A stretch of DNA of 39,971 nucleotides from Xenococcaceae cyanobacterium MO_188.B29 (GTDB lineage: Bacteria; Cyanobacteriota; Cyanobacteriia; Cyanobacteriales; Xenococcaceae): positions 1 through 39,971 of the forward strand of contig JASJDI010000015.1 in the NCBI GenBank assembly GCA_030065155.1, given 5' to 3'. The notes below the pieces were generated by a model. That model worked only from the letters and a program-made list of their open reading frames with translations. It was not told the origin of the DNA and did no database searches. Position 1 is the first letter of the stretch; every line of letters starts with the position of its first letter. Of this stretch, positions 17,199 through 27,177 are shown piece by piece. The translations under genes were made by a program, and so were the position numbers.

Positions 17199-17505
17199 TA
17201 CTTCCACAAAGCGTTGCTAGCTTATAGGATTGTTAGTTTAAACAACACACAGTACAACTGATTAGTGACATTTAAATTAAAAACTAACCCCAAAAAGTAT
17301 TGAGGATATTTCTAGAAAAACAAGTACCAATAAGCTTTCCTGGAAATACCCTAAGAGAATTTAGAGCAAGGTATTTGCTCGAACTGTAAAACACCAGCAA
17401 AACCCAGATTCATCAAAAAATCAGCAATCTGAGGGCAATTTTTTGATGCCCAAAAATATCTAGATTCCATTAGTAACAACATCAACATTTCATTAGGTTT
17501 GTAAC

Positions 17506-18609
17506 ATGATTAGCAAAGTTTGTCTTTTTTCTAAAAATATATTGTCCCTCGACGATAATATTATCTCCAAAATGTCTATTGGGAAGCTGGCTAAATTGCT
17601 CATCTTTTTAACCACATTATGGACTTTGCCAGTCTCGGCAAGTACCTTGAATATTGAGCAGATATACATTTTTGGAGACAGTAATTCCGATCAAGGTAAT
17701 CTCTACAATATATCAGGATTTCCACCAGAACCTTACTTTTATCAAGGCAGGTTTACTAATGGTCCTAACTGGATAGACTATCTGAGTAACGATCTCAGCT
17801 TAAATCCTGAACTCTACACTAACTTAAATCCTGGTAGTTCCGATCTACCTACCGATGGAATTAATTTTACTTTTGGTGGAGCAACTAGTGGTGATATTAA
17901 TATTGGAGGAGAATCTCTTCCAGGATTACAGCAGCAAGTAGATTATTTTGCTGATTTGTACGATGAAGCAACTGTCGATCCTGACGCACTATATATGATT
18001 TGGATAGGCCCTAACGATTACGTTAACTCTCTAAATAATGGTGTTATTGACCCCAATATACCTACTACAGCAGTTAACAATATAACTGCTGCGATCGATG
18101 AACTTAACGCTCTCGGTGCCAATAATATTCTAGTTTTTAATGAACCTAATGTATCCTTTACTCCTCTAGGCCAGAGTTTACCTCCTGAAGCTATTCCGTT
18201 TCTTAGCGATCTAACCGAGCAACAAAATGAGCTTTTAGCTCAAAGTGTTAACCAATTAAATCAAGCCAACCCCGAGCTTAATTTAGTTTACTTTGATACC
18301 GATCGATTTTTACAGGATATTTTAGATGCTCCCAGTGAGTTTGGTTTAACTAATGTGACCGATAATTGTTCGGGTATACCTTTTCCCGATCTACCAGACA
18401 ACTTTAGTCCTTGCGACAATCCAGACGAATATTTATTCTGGGATAACCAACATCCTACCACTGTTGTTCATCGGTTGATTGCAGATGAAGTAATAGATAC
18501 GGTCAAGTCTGAATTTCCCAATTATTCTACAGTACCTGAACCTTCTATGTTTACTGCGCTAGGTTTCTTTGGTTTATCTTTATTAAGAACGAAAAAGAAT
18601 AAAGTTTAA
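17506..18609 (+). CDS. SGNH/GDSL hydrolase with PEP-CTERM anchor
   Basis: A secreted serine hydrolase of the GDSL lipase/esterase superfamily (367 aa). Block I is IFGDSNSDQGN (nucleophile Ser59; the usual GDSL/GDSM is GDSN here). A GGATSGD block II-like turn, the block III WIGPNDY, and block V DNQHPTTVVHRLI, with catalytic Asp and His, follow in order. The C-terminus carries VPEPSMFT, a short hydrophobic helix and a basic RTKKNKV tail, a PEP-CTERM signal. The signal-peptide-like segment begins at an in-frame Met23 (17572), so that start gives a normal leader. The upstream ATG 17506 has a weak AGG and would add 22 residues. An extracellular ester or polysaccharide deacylation role is a reasonable inference. 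Confidence 0.9.
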   Translation: MISKVCLFSKNILSLDDNIISKMSIGKLAKLLIFLTTLWTLPVSASTLNIEQIYIFGDSNSDQGNLYNISGFPPEPYFYQGRFTNGPNWIDYLSNDLSLNPELYTNLNPGSSDLPTDGINFTFGGATSGDINIGGESLPGLQQQVDYFADLYDEATVDPDALYMIWIGPNDYVNSLNNGVIDPNIPTTAVNNITAAIDELNALGANNILVFNEPNVSFTPLGQSLPPEAIPFLSDLTEQQNELLAQSVNQLNQANPELNLVYFDTDRFLQDILDAPSEFGLTNVTDNCSGIPFPDLPDNFSPCDNPDEYLFWDNQHPTTVVHRLIADEVIDTVKSEFPNYSTVPEPSMFTALGFFGLSLLRTKKNKV

Positions 18610-18628
18610 CTTTTAAAAGAAATTCAAT

Positions 18629-18658
18629 CGTAGGGGCGGTTCGCGAATCGCCCCTACG
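18629..18658. terminator. Dispersed palindrome GTAGGGGCG..., likely bidirectional terminator
   Basis: CGTAGGGGCG and CGCCCCTACG pair perfectly around a loop that itself contains the palindrome TTCGCGAA. It lies between convergent genes (GDSL hydrolase and FAD oxidoreductase), so it can end both transcripts. Palindromes beginning GTAGGGGC are common repeats in cyanobacterial intergenic DNA. Confidence 0.7.
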
Positions 18659-18673
18659 GATTTCTGAAACTTG

Positions 18674-20281
18674 CTACTTGTGAATCACTACTTTACTATA
18701 TCGACCAGGAGCTAAGATATTATTAGGATCGACGGCATTTTTAAGTTTAGTCAGTAAATCCTGATAACTATCTTCTGCTCCAGCTAACATATCCATAGAT
18801 TGAATCCCTAGTCGATAGGGGTAGTAACCAGACTGATTTAATTGTTTTGATAAGTCATAATAACAATTTAGCGCACGTTCATCTTCTCCTGGGATTTCTC
18901 GATCGAACGCGATCGCAATTACACAACCTAAGCAACGTTCTGTCAAGAGTGTCATAGAAATTAGAGGCTCAAAATTATGCTCTAGGGTAATTTTTGTAGT
19001 CATTTGAGCGAGCGCAAGTGCTTCTTTCCCCTCCAGAGGTGCGACAGGGGCGCACCAAATTAAACCACACTTGTCGCGGTCTGGGTTCATCTGTTCTGGT
19101 GGAGCATCTTTTTTGCGCCAGTAGGTACTTTTTAACTGAGTATTAGTAGGAATACCTTTCATCAAACCATAGACAGGTTTAATGAGTTTGAGCATTTCGG
19201 GCAAATTTAAACCTGTTAGCTGTTTATACTGCTTGGCTATTTTTTGAGCTAAAACCAGTTTGCCATCATTAAGGAATTGTAATTTTCTCACTTTCCCCTT
19301 CAAAGCTTGCTTAATTAATCTACTAGCTTCTGCTACTTGCCTTTTCGTCCCATACAATCCTCCTGAACCATTCCAAGCACCAAAATCCCAAGTTTTAGCA
19401 AAATAGTTCATTAATTCTGGCGATAAGGGTGTCATTCCTTCTGCTTCTGTCCAAGGGTATTGACGAATAGAAGATAAGACTTTGTAGCTATTAGCAACAT
19501 GAACAGCAGATTTAATTGTGCCATTGAGCCGTAGGGGACGTAAAGCATTGATCACTTCAGCTAATTGATTATCTTGCTCAATGCTGAAATAGAAAGCCTG
19601 AAAATATTCTGGTGCTGGCATTAACCAGATCGTCATTTTGGTAACAATACCCAAATTAGACTGAGAAAAAAGCCCATCTAAGTAAGCACCAACTCCCCAA
19701 CGATAAATAGGAGTAGTCTGAGCATTAGGAAATCTGCCAAAACCAGTATGAATACATTCGCCTGTGGGTAAAACTACTTCTAAACCACAAACATTAGCAA
19801 ATCGATCGCCATAGGGAGTATGCCCAAAACCCCGCTCCACAATATTCCCAATCAAACTAGTATCGGGACTAGAACCAGTAGCATCCATCCACAAATTACT
19901 AGAACGCTCCTGGAGAAATTGATAAAGTTGTCTTTGAGTAACTCCTGGTTCGACGGTAACATAAGCTAATTCTTCATTAAAATCAACAATCCGATCTAAA
20001 CGAGCTAAATCTAGAAGAACACAACCATCACTCACGGGAACACTAGAACCATAACCCCAATTTTTACCGCTACTAATGGGATAAAGAGGAATGCGGAATT
20101 GATTAGCAATTTTGAGACATGCTTGTACTTGAGAACAATTAGCAGGACACAGAATAGCATGAATTTTTTGTTGAGTTAAAAAAGTTGCCGTTTCCACATC
20201 TAGAAGTTGAGATTGTTCAGTAACAATATTTTCCGACCCTACAATTCCTTGCCAATTTTCCAGTGCTTCCAAAATAGACAT
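18674..20281 (-). CDS. FAD-binding oxidoreductase, VAO/4-cresol dehydrogenase-like
   Basis: A 535-aa flavoprotein with a PCMH-type FAD domain: AILCPANCSQVQACLKIAN, the pyrophosphate-binding PISSGKNWGYGSS, then LARLDRIVDFNEELAYVTVEPGVT. The stretch MDATGSSPDTSLIGNIVERG followed by YGDRFANVCGLEVVLPTGE is typical of the vanillyl-alcohol oxidase/4-cresol dehydrogenase flavoprotein branch. The C-terminus ends with DPNNILAPGRY, as usual. The substrate is unknown; phenolic or alcohol oxidation is the family norm. No cytochrome partner is adjacent. It is separated from the upstream RND gene by 99 bases and is bracketed by GTAGGGGC palindromes on both sides. Confidence 0.88.
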   Translation of the reverse strand: MSILEALENWQGIVGSENIVTEQSQLLDVETATFLTQQKIHAILCPANCSQVQACLKIANQFRIPLYPISSGKNWGYGSSVPVSDGCVLLDLARLDRIVDFNEELAYVTVEPGVTQRQLYQFLQERSSNLWMDATGSSPDTSLIGNIVERGFGHTPYGDRFANVCGLEVVLPTGECIHTGFGRFPNAQTTPIYRWGVGAYLDGLFSQSNLGIVTKMTIWLMPAPEYFQAFYFSIEQDNQLAEVINALRPLRLNGTIKSAVHVANSYKVLSSIRQYPWTEAEGMTPLSPELMNYFAKTWDFGAWNGSGGLYGTKRQVAEASRLIKQALKGKVRKLQFLNDGKLVLAQKIAKQYKQLTGLNLPEMLKLIKPVYGLMKGIPTNTQLKSTYWRKKDAPPEQMNPDRDKCGLIWCAPVAPLEGKEALALAQMTTKITLEHNFEPLISMTLLTERCLGCVIAIAFDREIPGEDERALNCYYDLSKQLNQSGYYPYRLGIQSMDMLAGAEDSYQDLLTKLKNAVDPNNILAPGRYSKVVIHK

Positions 20282-20337
20282 GATTAATCCCTAAAAAAGT
20301 ACATCTTATCCTTAATATTTAAGAGATAACTAACTAC

Positions 20338-20368
20338 AGTAGGGGCAAGACAGTGCCTTGCCCCTACT
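20338..20368. terminator. Dispersed palindrome AGTAGGGGCAAG..., likely terminator of the RND gene
   Basis: AGTAGGGGCAAG pairs perfectly over 12 bp with CTTGCCCCTACT around ACAGTGC. It is a second member of the GTAGGGGC palindrome group, in the gap between the RND gene and the FAD oxidoreductase, and would partly uncouple the two. Confidence 0.65.
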
Positions 20369-20380
20369 AACCACTAACTT

Positions 20381-23300
20381 TTAAATTCTGTCTTTCTTCC
20401 CCAAAAAACTCGTCAAAAAATTATCGACATAAGTAAATAGAACTGGCACTACAATCAGAGTAAGTAAAGTAGAAGTTGTAAAACCGCCAATCACAGCGAT
20501 CGCCATAGGACTACGCACTTCTCCATTAGTTCCCCATTCCAAGGCAATAGGTATCATTCCCGCAATAGTAGAAAAAGAAGTCATCAAAATTGGTCGCAAG
20601 CGAGAAATTCCAGCTTCAACTACAGCTTCCAACAAAGATTTTCCTTGTTTAATTCGCCCTAAAGAAAAATCAACTAACAAAATAGCATTTTTAGTCACCA
20701 ATCCCATCAAAAGAACCATTCCAATTAAAGCAAATAATCCTAGTTCTTTCTGCGTCACTAGCAATGCTATCAAAGCACCACCTACAGACATAGGTAAAGC
20801 TATTAAAATTGCCAAGGGATAGAGAAAGTTATTGTACAGCAAGACCAAAATTGCATAAATAGAGAGAATTCCCAAGGCTAATGCACTAGAAAAACGATTA
20901 AAAACATCTCGCATAATCTCAGCATCTCCCCCAGGTGTAGGTTCTTCTGTAACTCCTGGTGGTAGAGGATTCATTGCTGGTAAAGCCCTTACTTTTTTAA
21001 GAGCATCTCCCAAAGCTATATTTTGTAAATTAGCCTCTAAAACAACTTGACGAGAGCGATCTAAGCGTCTAATTTCGACAGGTCCACTAGTGAGACGAAT
21101 ATCCGCTACTGCCGATAAAGGAACTAATGTTCCACTGTTACTGGGAACTTGAAGATTTTTAAGGTTACTAATATCATTACGTTGGTTGGGATCTATTTGA
21201 ACTCGAATAGGAATTTGTCGATCGCTCAGATTAAATTTAGCTAGATTAGAATCAATCTCACCCAGTAAAGCAATAGAAGCCGTCTGGGCGATCGCTCTTA
21301 CCGAAACGTCTAACTCTGCTGCTCGCTCTAGATTGGGTAAGATAGCAATCTCTGGTCTAACTAAACCAATACTAGAATCGACATCCACTAAACCAGGAAT
21401 TTGGCGCATCTGTGCTTCTACAACTTTGGCAACTTGATTAAGATTATCAACATTTTCACTTTTGAGAACGATAGATAAATCTTTATTAGTTACCCCTACT
21501 CCTTGACTACGAAAACTAATCCGAGTACCAGGAATTTCCTGAAACACTTCACGCATATTAGTTTCAAATTCTTGCTGAGAAGTTGTGCGTTCTTCTGTAG
21601 GTAATAATTTGATATAAACAGTTCCATTATTCACGCTCCCTTCGTCACCAGTTGTAGCTAACACATTTTCCACAGCAGGGTTTTCTTGCAACATCTGATA
21701 GATTTTTTGCATTACTGACTCGGTTTCCCTTAGAGTCGATCCTGGCGGAAGTTCAATAGAAACTATGCTTAAGCCATTATCACCGCTATCAGATAAACCT
21801 TGAGGAATATACTGCACCAACTGTAAGCTACTAATAAAGATGGCAATAGCAATCAGCAGAGTAGTAACTCGATAGCGAAGAGATTGAGTTAATAAAATAC
21901 TATAGGGTTGAAAAGATGGTTTTCTGGGTGTTAGAGATTCTCTTCCTAATCCTTGTTTAAGCTGTAAGTTACTCAATAATAAAGTCTTATCTTTTTTCTC
22001 TTTTGGCTTTAATAAATAAGCACTAAGCATAGGTGTCATTGTACAAGCCACTAGAGTAGAAAACATTGTGGAGATAGCAAAGGTTAAGCCAAAAGGTTGG
22101 AAAAACTGACCAGGAACACCTCCCATAAAAGAAACAGGAATAAATACAGCAACAATAGTTGCTGTAGTGGCTACTACTGCCAAACCAATTTCCCTTGCAG
22201 CATCAAAAGCAGCCTTAAATGGACTTTTATCCATTTGTAGATGTTGGTCAATATTTTCAATCATGCAAATAGCATCATCAACCAAGTTACCTACAGCCAA
22301 GGCTAAAGCCAGAAGAGTCATACTGTTGAGACTATAGCCAAGGACTTTCATCACCCAAAAGGTAGGAATAATAGACAATGGCAATGCCACAGAGGTAATC
22401 AGAGTTATGCGCCAATTGCGTAAAAATATTCCTACCGTAAGAACAGTAAGTATAGAACCCAATATTAAAGATTCTAAAGTTGAAGTATAAGAATTACGGA
22501 TTATATCAGCACGAGTAAAAATAAGACTTATGTTGATATCTTTAGGCAGAGTTTTTTGCAATTTTGCTACTGCCTTACGGACATCTTGTTCAACAGTAAC
22601 TAAAGTACTACCCGTACTACGTTGGACGCTAAAAGCAACTACAGATTCTCCACTGAGATAAGCTGATTGTCTAGGGTCAGCAGAACTGTCTTTTACTTCT
22701 CCTAAAGCTGAAAGAGCAATAGTTTCTCCACTAGGAAGAACGATAAGATTATTCAGTAACTCTTTTACAGTTCTAGCACTACCAAGAGTACGAATGTTCT
22801 GCTCACTATTTCCTACTTCCAAACGACCACCAGGAAGATTTAGATTAGAGTTACGTATCTGATTGTTAACTTCTGTTGCCGTAATTTTATAGGCTTCTAA
22901 GCGATTAGAATCAAGATTAACACGAATTTCTCGCTCCACTCCCCCTAGTCTATTAATTTCCGCAACCCCTGGTACTCTAAGCAAAGCTCGACTAATTTTG
23001 CGATCGACTAAATTGCTTAACTCTTCTACCGAACGTTTTGGAGAATTAACCGCATAAGTCATTATCGATTCACGGTAAAATTCTTCCTGCTCGACTATTG
23101 GTTCATTAATATCTTCAGGCAAATCTTGACGAACTTGAGCAACTGCATTACGCACTTCATTAACAGCATGATTGCTATCTGTCCCTAATTCAAAACCTAC
23201 ATTAGTGATAGAAACTTCCTCTCTAACCGATGAAATAATTTGCTCGATATTATCTAATCCAACTACAGCATCCTCTATTTTTCTCGTGACTTCAGATTCA

Positions 23301-23482
23301 AGTTCTTGTGGACTTGCTCCTTGCTGAGTGATAGTAATTTTTATGGAAGGAATATCAATATTGGGATAGTTATCAATCTCTAAATCTCTAAATGATGTAA
23401 TTCCTAATATTCCTAAAATTAAGAAAAGAACTAGAATCGGGACGGGGTTTTTGATTGACCAAGAGGAAAAATGGAAAGACAT
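20381..23482 (-). CDS. RND efflux pump, inner-membrane transporter (HAE1/AcrB type)
   Basis: A 1033-aa resistance-nodulation-division transporter with normal length and topology: a first helix at about 11-30, a large periplasmic porter loop, helices 2-6 around 335-490, a second periplasmic loop, and helices 8-12 near the C-terminus. The proton-relay acidic pair is present in the fourth helix (ALAVGNLVDDAICMIENID). The start SIKNPVPILVLFLILGILG and late GALIALLVTQKELGLFALIGM segments are family-typical. No dedicated adaptor gene is adjacent; the HlyD-type gene at 28409-29830 pairs better with the MacB-like permease. It begins 44 bases after the acyltransferase gene, so both may share a transcript. 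Confidence 0.95.
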   Translation of the reverse strand: MSFHFSSWSIKNPVPILVLFLILGILGITSFRDLEIDNYPNIDIPSIKITITQQGASPQELESEVTRKIEDAVVGLDNIEQIISSVREEVSITNVGFELGTDSNHAVNEVRNAVAQVRQDLPEDINEPIVEQEEFYRESIMTYAVNSPKRSVEELSNLVDRKISRALLRVPGVAEINRLGGVEREIRVNLDSNRLEAYKITATEVNNQIRNSNLNLPGGRLEVGNSEQNIRTLGSARTVKELLNNLIVLPSGETIALSALGEVKDSSADPRQSAYLSGESVVAFSVQRSTGSTLVTVEQDVRKAVAKLQKTLPKDINISLIFTRADIIRNSYTSTLESLILGSILTVLTVGIFLRNWRITLITSVALPLSIIPTFWVMKVLGYSLNSMTLLALALAVGNLVDDAICMIENIDQHLQMDKSPFKAAFDAAREIGLAVVATTATIVAVFIPVSFMGGVPGQFFQPFGLTFAISTMFSTLVACTMTPMLSAYLLKPKEKKDKTLLLSNLQLKQGLGRESLTPRKPSFQPYSILLTQSLRYRVTTLLIAIAIFISSLQLVQYIPQGLSDSGDNGLSIVSIELPPGSTLRETESVMQKIYQMLQENPAVENVLATTGDEGSVNNGTVYIKLLPTEERTTSQQEFETNMREVFQEIPGTRISFRSQGVGVTNKDLSIVLKSENVDNLNQVAKVVEAQMRQIPGLVDVDSSIGLVRPEIAILPNLERAAELDVSVRAIAQTASIALLGEIDSNLAKFNLSDRQIPIRVQIDPNQRNDISNLKNLQVPSNSGTLVPLSAVADIRLTSGPVEIRRLDRSRQVVLEANLQNIALGDALKKVRALPAMNPLPPGVTEEPTPGGDAEIMRDVFNRFSSALALGILSIYAILVLLYNNFLYPLAILIALPMSVGGALIALLVTQKELGLFALIGMVLLMGLVTKNAILLVDFSLGRIKQGKSLLEAVVEAGISRLRPILMTSFSTIAGMIPIALEWGTNGEVRSPMAIAVIGGFTTSTLLTLIVVPVLFTYVDNFLTSFLGKKDRI

Positions 23483-23526
23483 TATGCTTAGGAGTAACTT
23501 AAGCTTATTATTCTATAAGATTAATC

Positions 23527-24303
23527 TTATAGATAATGAGAATATAAGCTTCGATATTTTAGAACTAAAGGATGTATATCTACAGAGGGTTTTAACTGAG
23601 AATGAATATTTTCAAATAAATCACGAATATCTTCATTGATGTTATCTAGCACGCTTGTTGGAGACATTAGAAATGGACCTCGTCTGCCATGATATTCGAT
23701 AAAATCGCCGACTAGTTGTGAAGGAATACCGAAAATCCGCATATGTCGCGATAGTCTTGCTTCCATCATCGTAAAAGTATCGTCAAGATTGAGAGTAATA
23801 AGGATACTGGTACAAGCCAAATATAAACTTAAAGCAATCACAGGAAATTTACGTTTTTCTTGAATACTAGGATTCAAATCTTGTTCTGGTAGTATTAATC
23901 CTGTTGCTGAATTTTGTTCACCTTTACGTTTACGAAATTGAGAAATTACTGCTAAACGAGATACTTCTGAATAGTGTAAGCGAGATTTTCGACTAAAATC
24001 GACACTATGTTGACAAACTTTTTCCAGGGGAAACAAGGCTTTAGGTTTTTCTAAATCTGCTAGTACTAAACGAACACAACCAGCATAAAGCCCACTAGGT
24101 TTATGTTTAAGTAAGCAATGAATAGAGCGAGAATCGTATATATCTGTTTCCATCCCCTCAGGAAAATTTTCTTTGGGTTCGTAGTTTAGCTCATCGCAGT
24201 AAACTTGATAGCGAATTTTATATACTTCTTCCTTTAGCTTGGGAGTATCCGCAATATAAAGATCAAAGTAAGAGAAAAAATGTTCAGTAATATTATTGCT
24301 CAT
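23527..24303 (-). CDS. PEP-CTERM/exosortase system-associated N-acyltransferase
   Basis: A 258-aa protein matching the exosortase-associated acyltransferase family (TIGR03694 type), which has the fold of acyl-homoserine-lactone synthases. Visible hallmarks are VYKIRYQVYCDELNYE (27-42), EGMETDIYDSRSIHCLLKH, an AGCVRLVL strand, LPLEK-like FPLEKVCQ, SEVSRLAVISQFRKRKG, and a final MEARLSRHMRIFGIPSQLVGD with IEYHGRRGPF. The substrate is unknown; the family is found with exosortases and EPS loci and is thought to acylate an amine. No exosortase is in the window, but two PEP-CTERM proteins are. It lies 208 bases after the PAS kinase and 44 before the RND pump. Confidence 0.88.
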   Translation of the reverse strand: MSNNITEHFFSYFDLYIADTPKLKEEVYKIRYQVYCDELNYEPKENFPEGMETDIYDSRSIHCLLKHKPSGLYAGCVRLVLADLEKPKALFPLEKVCQHSVDFSRKSRLHYSEVSRLAVISQFRKRKGEQNSATGLILPEQDLNPSIQEKRKFPVIALSLYLACTSILITLNLDDTFTMMEARLSRHMRIFGIPSQLVGDFIEYHGRRGPFLMSPTSVLDNINEDIRDLFENIHSQLKPSVDIHPLVLKYRSLYSHYL

Positions 24304-24511
24304 GAAATTAAAATAAATAAGATTTTGTTAATTCATTTCGTTATGCATGATTAACCTAGCTTATATTTAATTCCTGTAAAGTGATCTTAGTTATGTTCTA
24401 TTAAAATTGATAATAATTTTATTAAGACGTATAAAATTGCAGTAAATTAGCCCCAAAATTCTATTTTTAACTGGATATATTTAGTTCTCAAAAGCTAGGT
24501 AATAAATTCTT

Positions 24512-27151
24512 TTAAAGAGAGAAATAAAAAGTTGCACCTTGATTCAGTTCTCCTTCTGCCCAAACTTTACCACCATGGCGATAAATAATTCGTTGAACAG
24601 TAGCTAATCCGATTCCCATACCAGGAAAATCCTGTTCTAAATGTAATCTTTGGAAAGGAATAAACAACTTATCTTTGTAATTGCTGGCGAAACCAGCCCC
24701 ATTATCTCTCACACAGAAAACTTGTTTGCCTTTGGAACAAGAAATTAGCTCGAATTCAATTTGGGGTTGCTCTTTTTTAGCGGTGTATTTCCAAGCATTA
24801 TTGAGTAAATTATTGAGAACTATACGAAGTAAGCGAGGGTCTCCTTTTGTACTCAATCCTGGCGTGATTTTGACTTTTACTTGTCTTTGAGATTCATTAG
24901 TTTTTAGTTCTTCAATAATTTCTGTAGCGATCGCGCTAAGATCGACGGGTATACTTTTCATCTGAAAACGAGCAACTCGTGATAATTGCAGTAAAGCATC
25001 GATCAGTTCACTCATGCGTTCGCTATTTGCTTTAATCCTTTGTAAATAGTGTTTTCCTTGTTTATCTAATTGATTGCTATATTTTTCCCACAATACTTGA
25101 CTAAAGCCATTAATCACTCTTAATGGCGCTTGTAAGTCGTGAGAAACAGAATAAGAAAAAGATTCCAACTCTTTATTAGCTGCTTCTAATTGTTCTGTCC
25201 GCTCTGATAAAGCTTGTTTGACAGCAACTAAGTTAGGAACATCACTAGAAGTAAATAACATCGCTTCAACTTTTCCTTCTGAGTCAGACAAGGGAATTCG
25301 GAATGTATCAAAATGGTGATGACCATCTGCTAAACAGATTGTTTCTTGTTTGCGTAAAGTTTTTCCTTGAGAAAAAACTTTCTCATTTTGGTCACAAATA
25401 TATTTAGCGTGTTGAGGAGGGAAGCACTGAGCAACCGTTTTTCCTAATATTTGTTGAGAATTTTCAAATCCAAGACTACGGGCTAATAGTTTATTACAGA
25501 AAGATATCCGCTGACTATCTCTGTTAACTACAAACAGATAGTAAGGCATGGAGCTTAATAACTTATCTAAACAAGGGCTAGATTGAGTATTATTTAGGGA
25601 TTCAGAAGAATGAATTTTCTGGATACTGGGTATGGCTTTCCTGTGAATTGTATTATCAGTAATAATGCCTGTTACTCTAACTACTTTTTCTGTAAGATCG
25701 CAGATGGGTTGAGCTTTAATTCTAATCCAATGAACACTTTGTTCTGAACAAATAAGGCGATATTCTAGATCTATTTCTTGTTTTTCTGTCGCTGCTTTGT
25801 TGGCTGCATGATCCATAACTGGGCGATCTTGGGGATGAATAAGGCGGAGAAAGCTTTCGTATCTTCCTTCAAAAATATTGGGGCTGACACCTGAAATAGA
25901 GTTAGCTCGATCGCATATGGTGACAATATTAGTCTGAATATTCCAATTCCAAATTCCACTTTTACTAGTTTCTAATAATAACTGAAGTGTTCTTTCTGTC
26001 TCTACTAATTCTGCTTCTGCATGAATAAGGTTCGTAATATCTTTAGCTATGGATATCATTAATTTTGTTCCCTGAGTAAATTGAGACAGGGGAGCAGAAT
26101 AGAAATCCCAAAAACGCTTTTCTCCATTACAAGTAATTACGGTAACTTCACTACGAGTTGTGATATTACTATCTTCGTAGTCGACACTAATATTTAGATC
26201 GTGGGGTAAATTCAGTAGAGAATTAATTACCGTATCAAAGGAAGATTCTGTCTCTAGAGTGGAACTAGAAGAACGCAATATTTCTTGTTGTTTAATCTGC
26301 GATCTTCTCTTCCAATCACCTAGAGTAGGAACTTCTTTAACTGTATAACCAGTGATTTCTATCCAATTTTTATTTAAATGCAGTACTTTTCCTTCTGAGT
26401 TATAAATCATTATGGGAAAAGGTGCATTGATAAAATAATTTTTAAATCTTTCTCTATATAGCTTGGCTATTTTTATATTATCGGCAACACAATTTGATGC
26501 TAAATTGTAGCAACTATGGCTAAAAAAATCAGCTAAACTTAATTCTTCTAGTAACAAAGGGGCTAAATGTAGTTGAGAACGACGATCTTTTTCATAGGAA
26601 ATTTCTGGATAGCTTTCTACCCATTGGTGACATAATTTAATGTAGCCCAATAAAATAACTAAGTAATTGTACAGATTAGTACCCAAATATTTACGTAATT
26701 TCTGACAAGTAGATTTGGCTTGAAATGGTCGAGTAAATAATAAAGCTACACAACGCAAAAGACTTTTTTCTAGCTGAGAATTATTTTGCCAAGACAAGCG
26801 GGTTTGGGATTGCTTACTCAGGTTTTCTAGGTCTAATTTAATATCTTGTTCCTGACGAGGAATAGGCGATTTATTTAACTCTAATATCTCTTGTGCCGTG
26901 ACCCCTAAAGAACGAAGAGTGCAGCTATGACAAATGATAAAGTAAGGACTAGAGCAGTAGCGAGAAACAAAAACAAATAATTTTTCTTTAAATACTTCTG
27001 GTAAAGGATTGTTGATATAAGCCGATAAAGTCTGCTCCCAAAGATTTTCTAGAATAGGAGTTGTTTCTAGTGATGAAACTAAAAAAGAAGGAAAAAAACC
27101 CAGGCGATCGATAATTTTCTCGATAATTCGTTTTTGTTTGCTAATCACCAT
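24512..27151 (-). CDS. Multi-PAS histidine kinase with AhpD-like N-terminal domain
   Basis: A soluble 879-aa kinase without transmembrane helices. Residues about 1-220 contain a carboxymuconolactone-decarboxylase/AhpD-like helical segment with Cys66, Cys74-His75 and Cys77 (CHSCTLRSLGVTAQEI). At least three PAS/PAC units follow (about 225-370, 378-495, 525-640), one with the PAC-like VTGIITDNT segment. A coiled linker leads to HisKA with His671 in FSYSVSHDLQAPLRVI, then HATPase motifs NNLLNNAWKYTA, RDNGAGF and GMGIGLATVQRI. No response regulator gene is adjacent. It starts 26 bases after the MacB-like permease, so it is probably translated from the same mRNA and may sense a cue linked to that exporter. 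Confidence 0.88.
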   Translation of the reverse strand: MVISKQKRIIEKIIDRLGFFPSFLVSSLETTPILENLWEQTLSAYINNPLPEVFKEKLFVFVSRYCSSPYFIICHSCTLRSLGVTAQEILELNKSPIPRQEQDIKLDLENLSKQSQTRLSWQNNSQLEKSLLRCVALLFTRPFQAKSTCQKLRKYLGTNLYNYLVILLGYIKLCHQWVESYPEISYEKDRRSQLHLAPLLLEELSLADFFSHSCYNLASNCVADNIKIAKLYRERFKNYFINAPFPIMIYNSEGKVLHLNKNWIEITGYTVKEVPTLGDWKRRSQIKQQEILRSSSSTLETESSFDTVINSLLNLPHDLNISVDYEDSNITTRSEVTVITCNGEKRFWDFYSAPLSQFTQGTKLMISIAKDITNLIHAEAELVETERTLQLLLETSKSGIWNWNIQTNIVTICDRANSISGVSPNIFEGRYESFLRLIHPQDRPVMDHAANKAATEKQEIDLEYRLICSEQSVHWIRIKAQPICDLTEKVVRVTGIITDNTIHRKAIPSIQKIHSSESLNNTQSSPCLDKLLSSMPYYLFVVNRDSQRISFCNKLLARSLGFENSQQILGKTVAQCFPPQHAKYICDQNEKVFSQGKTLRKQETICLADGHHHFDTFRIPLSDSEGKVEAMLFTSSDVPNLVAVKQALSERTEQLEAANKELESFSYSVSHDLQAPLRVINGFSQVLWEKYSNQLDKQGKHYLQRIKANSERMSELIDALLQLSRVARFQMKSIPVDLSAIATEIIEELKTNESQRQVKVKITPGLSTKGDPRLLRIVLNNLLNNAWKYTAKKEQPQIEFELISCSKGKQVFCVRDNGAGFASNYKDKLFIPFQRLHLEQDFPGMGIGLATVQRIIYRHGGKVWAEGELNQGATFYFSL

Positions 27152-27177
27152 ATCGGTTGTTATTTATAAGCAATAAC

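Larger units (their letters stand above)
16795..17505. other. Regulatory and spacer region between regulator and GDSL gene
   Basis: A 711-base divergent interval. It holds the candidate regulator site, a possible 37-codon gene, and a heptamer tandem repeat at 17171-17198. No other coding or RNA feature was supported. Confidence 0.5.

Noticed and set aside
12657..17302. Shared 12-mer CAAAAAGTATTG at 12657-12668 and 17291-17302, both near PEP-CTERM genes
   Set aside because: Many 12-mer matches are expected by chance in 40 kb of AT-rich DNA, the flanks do not match, and one copy lies downstream of its gene.
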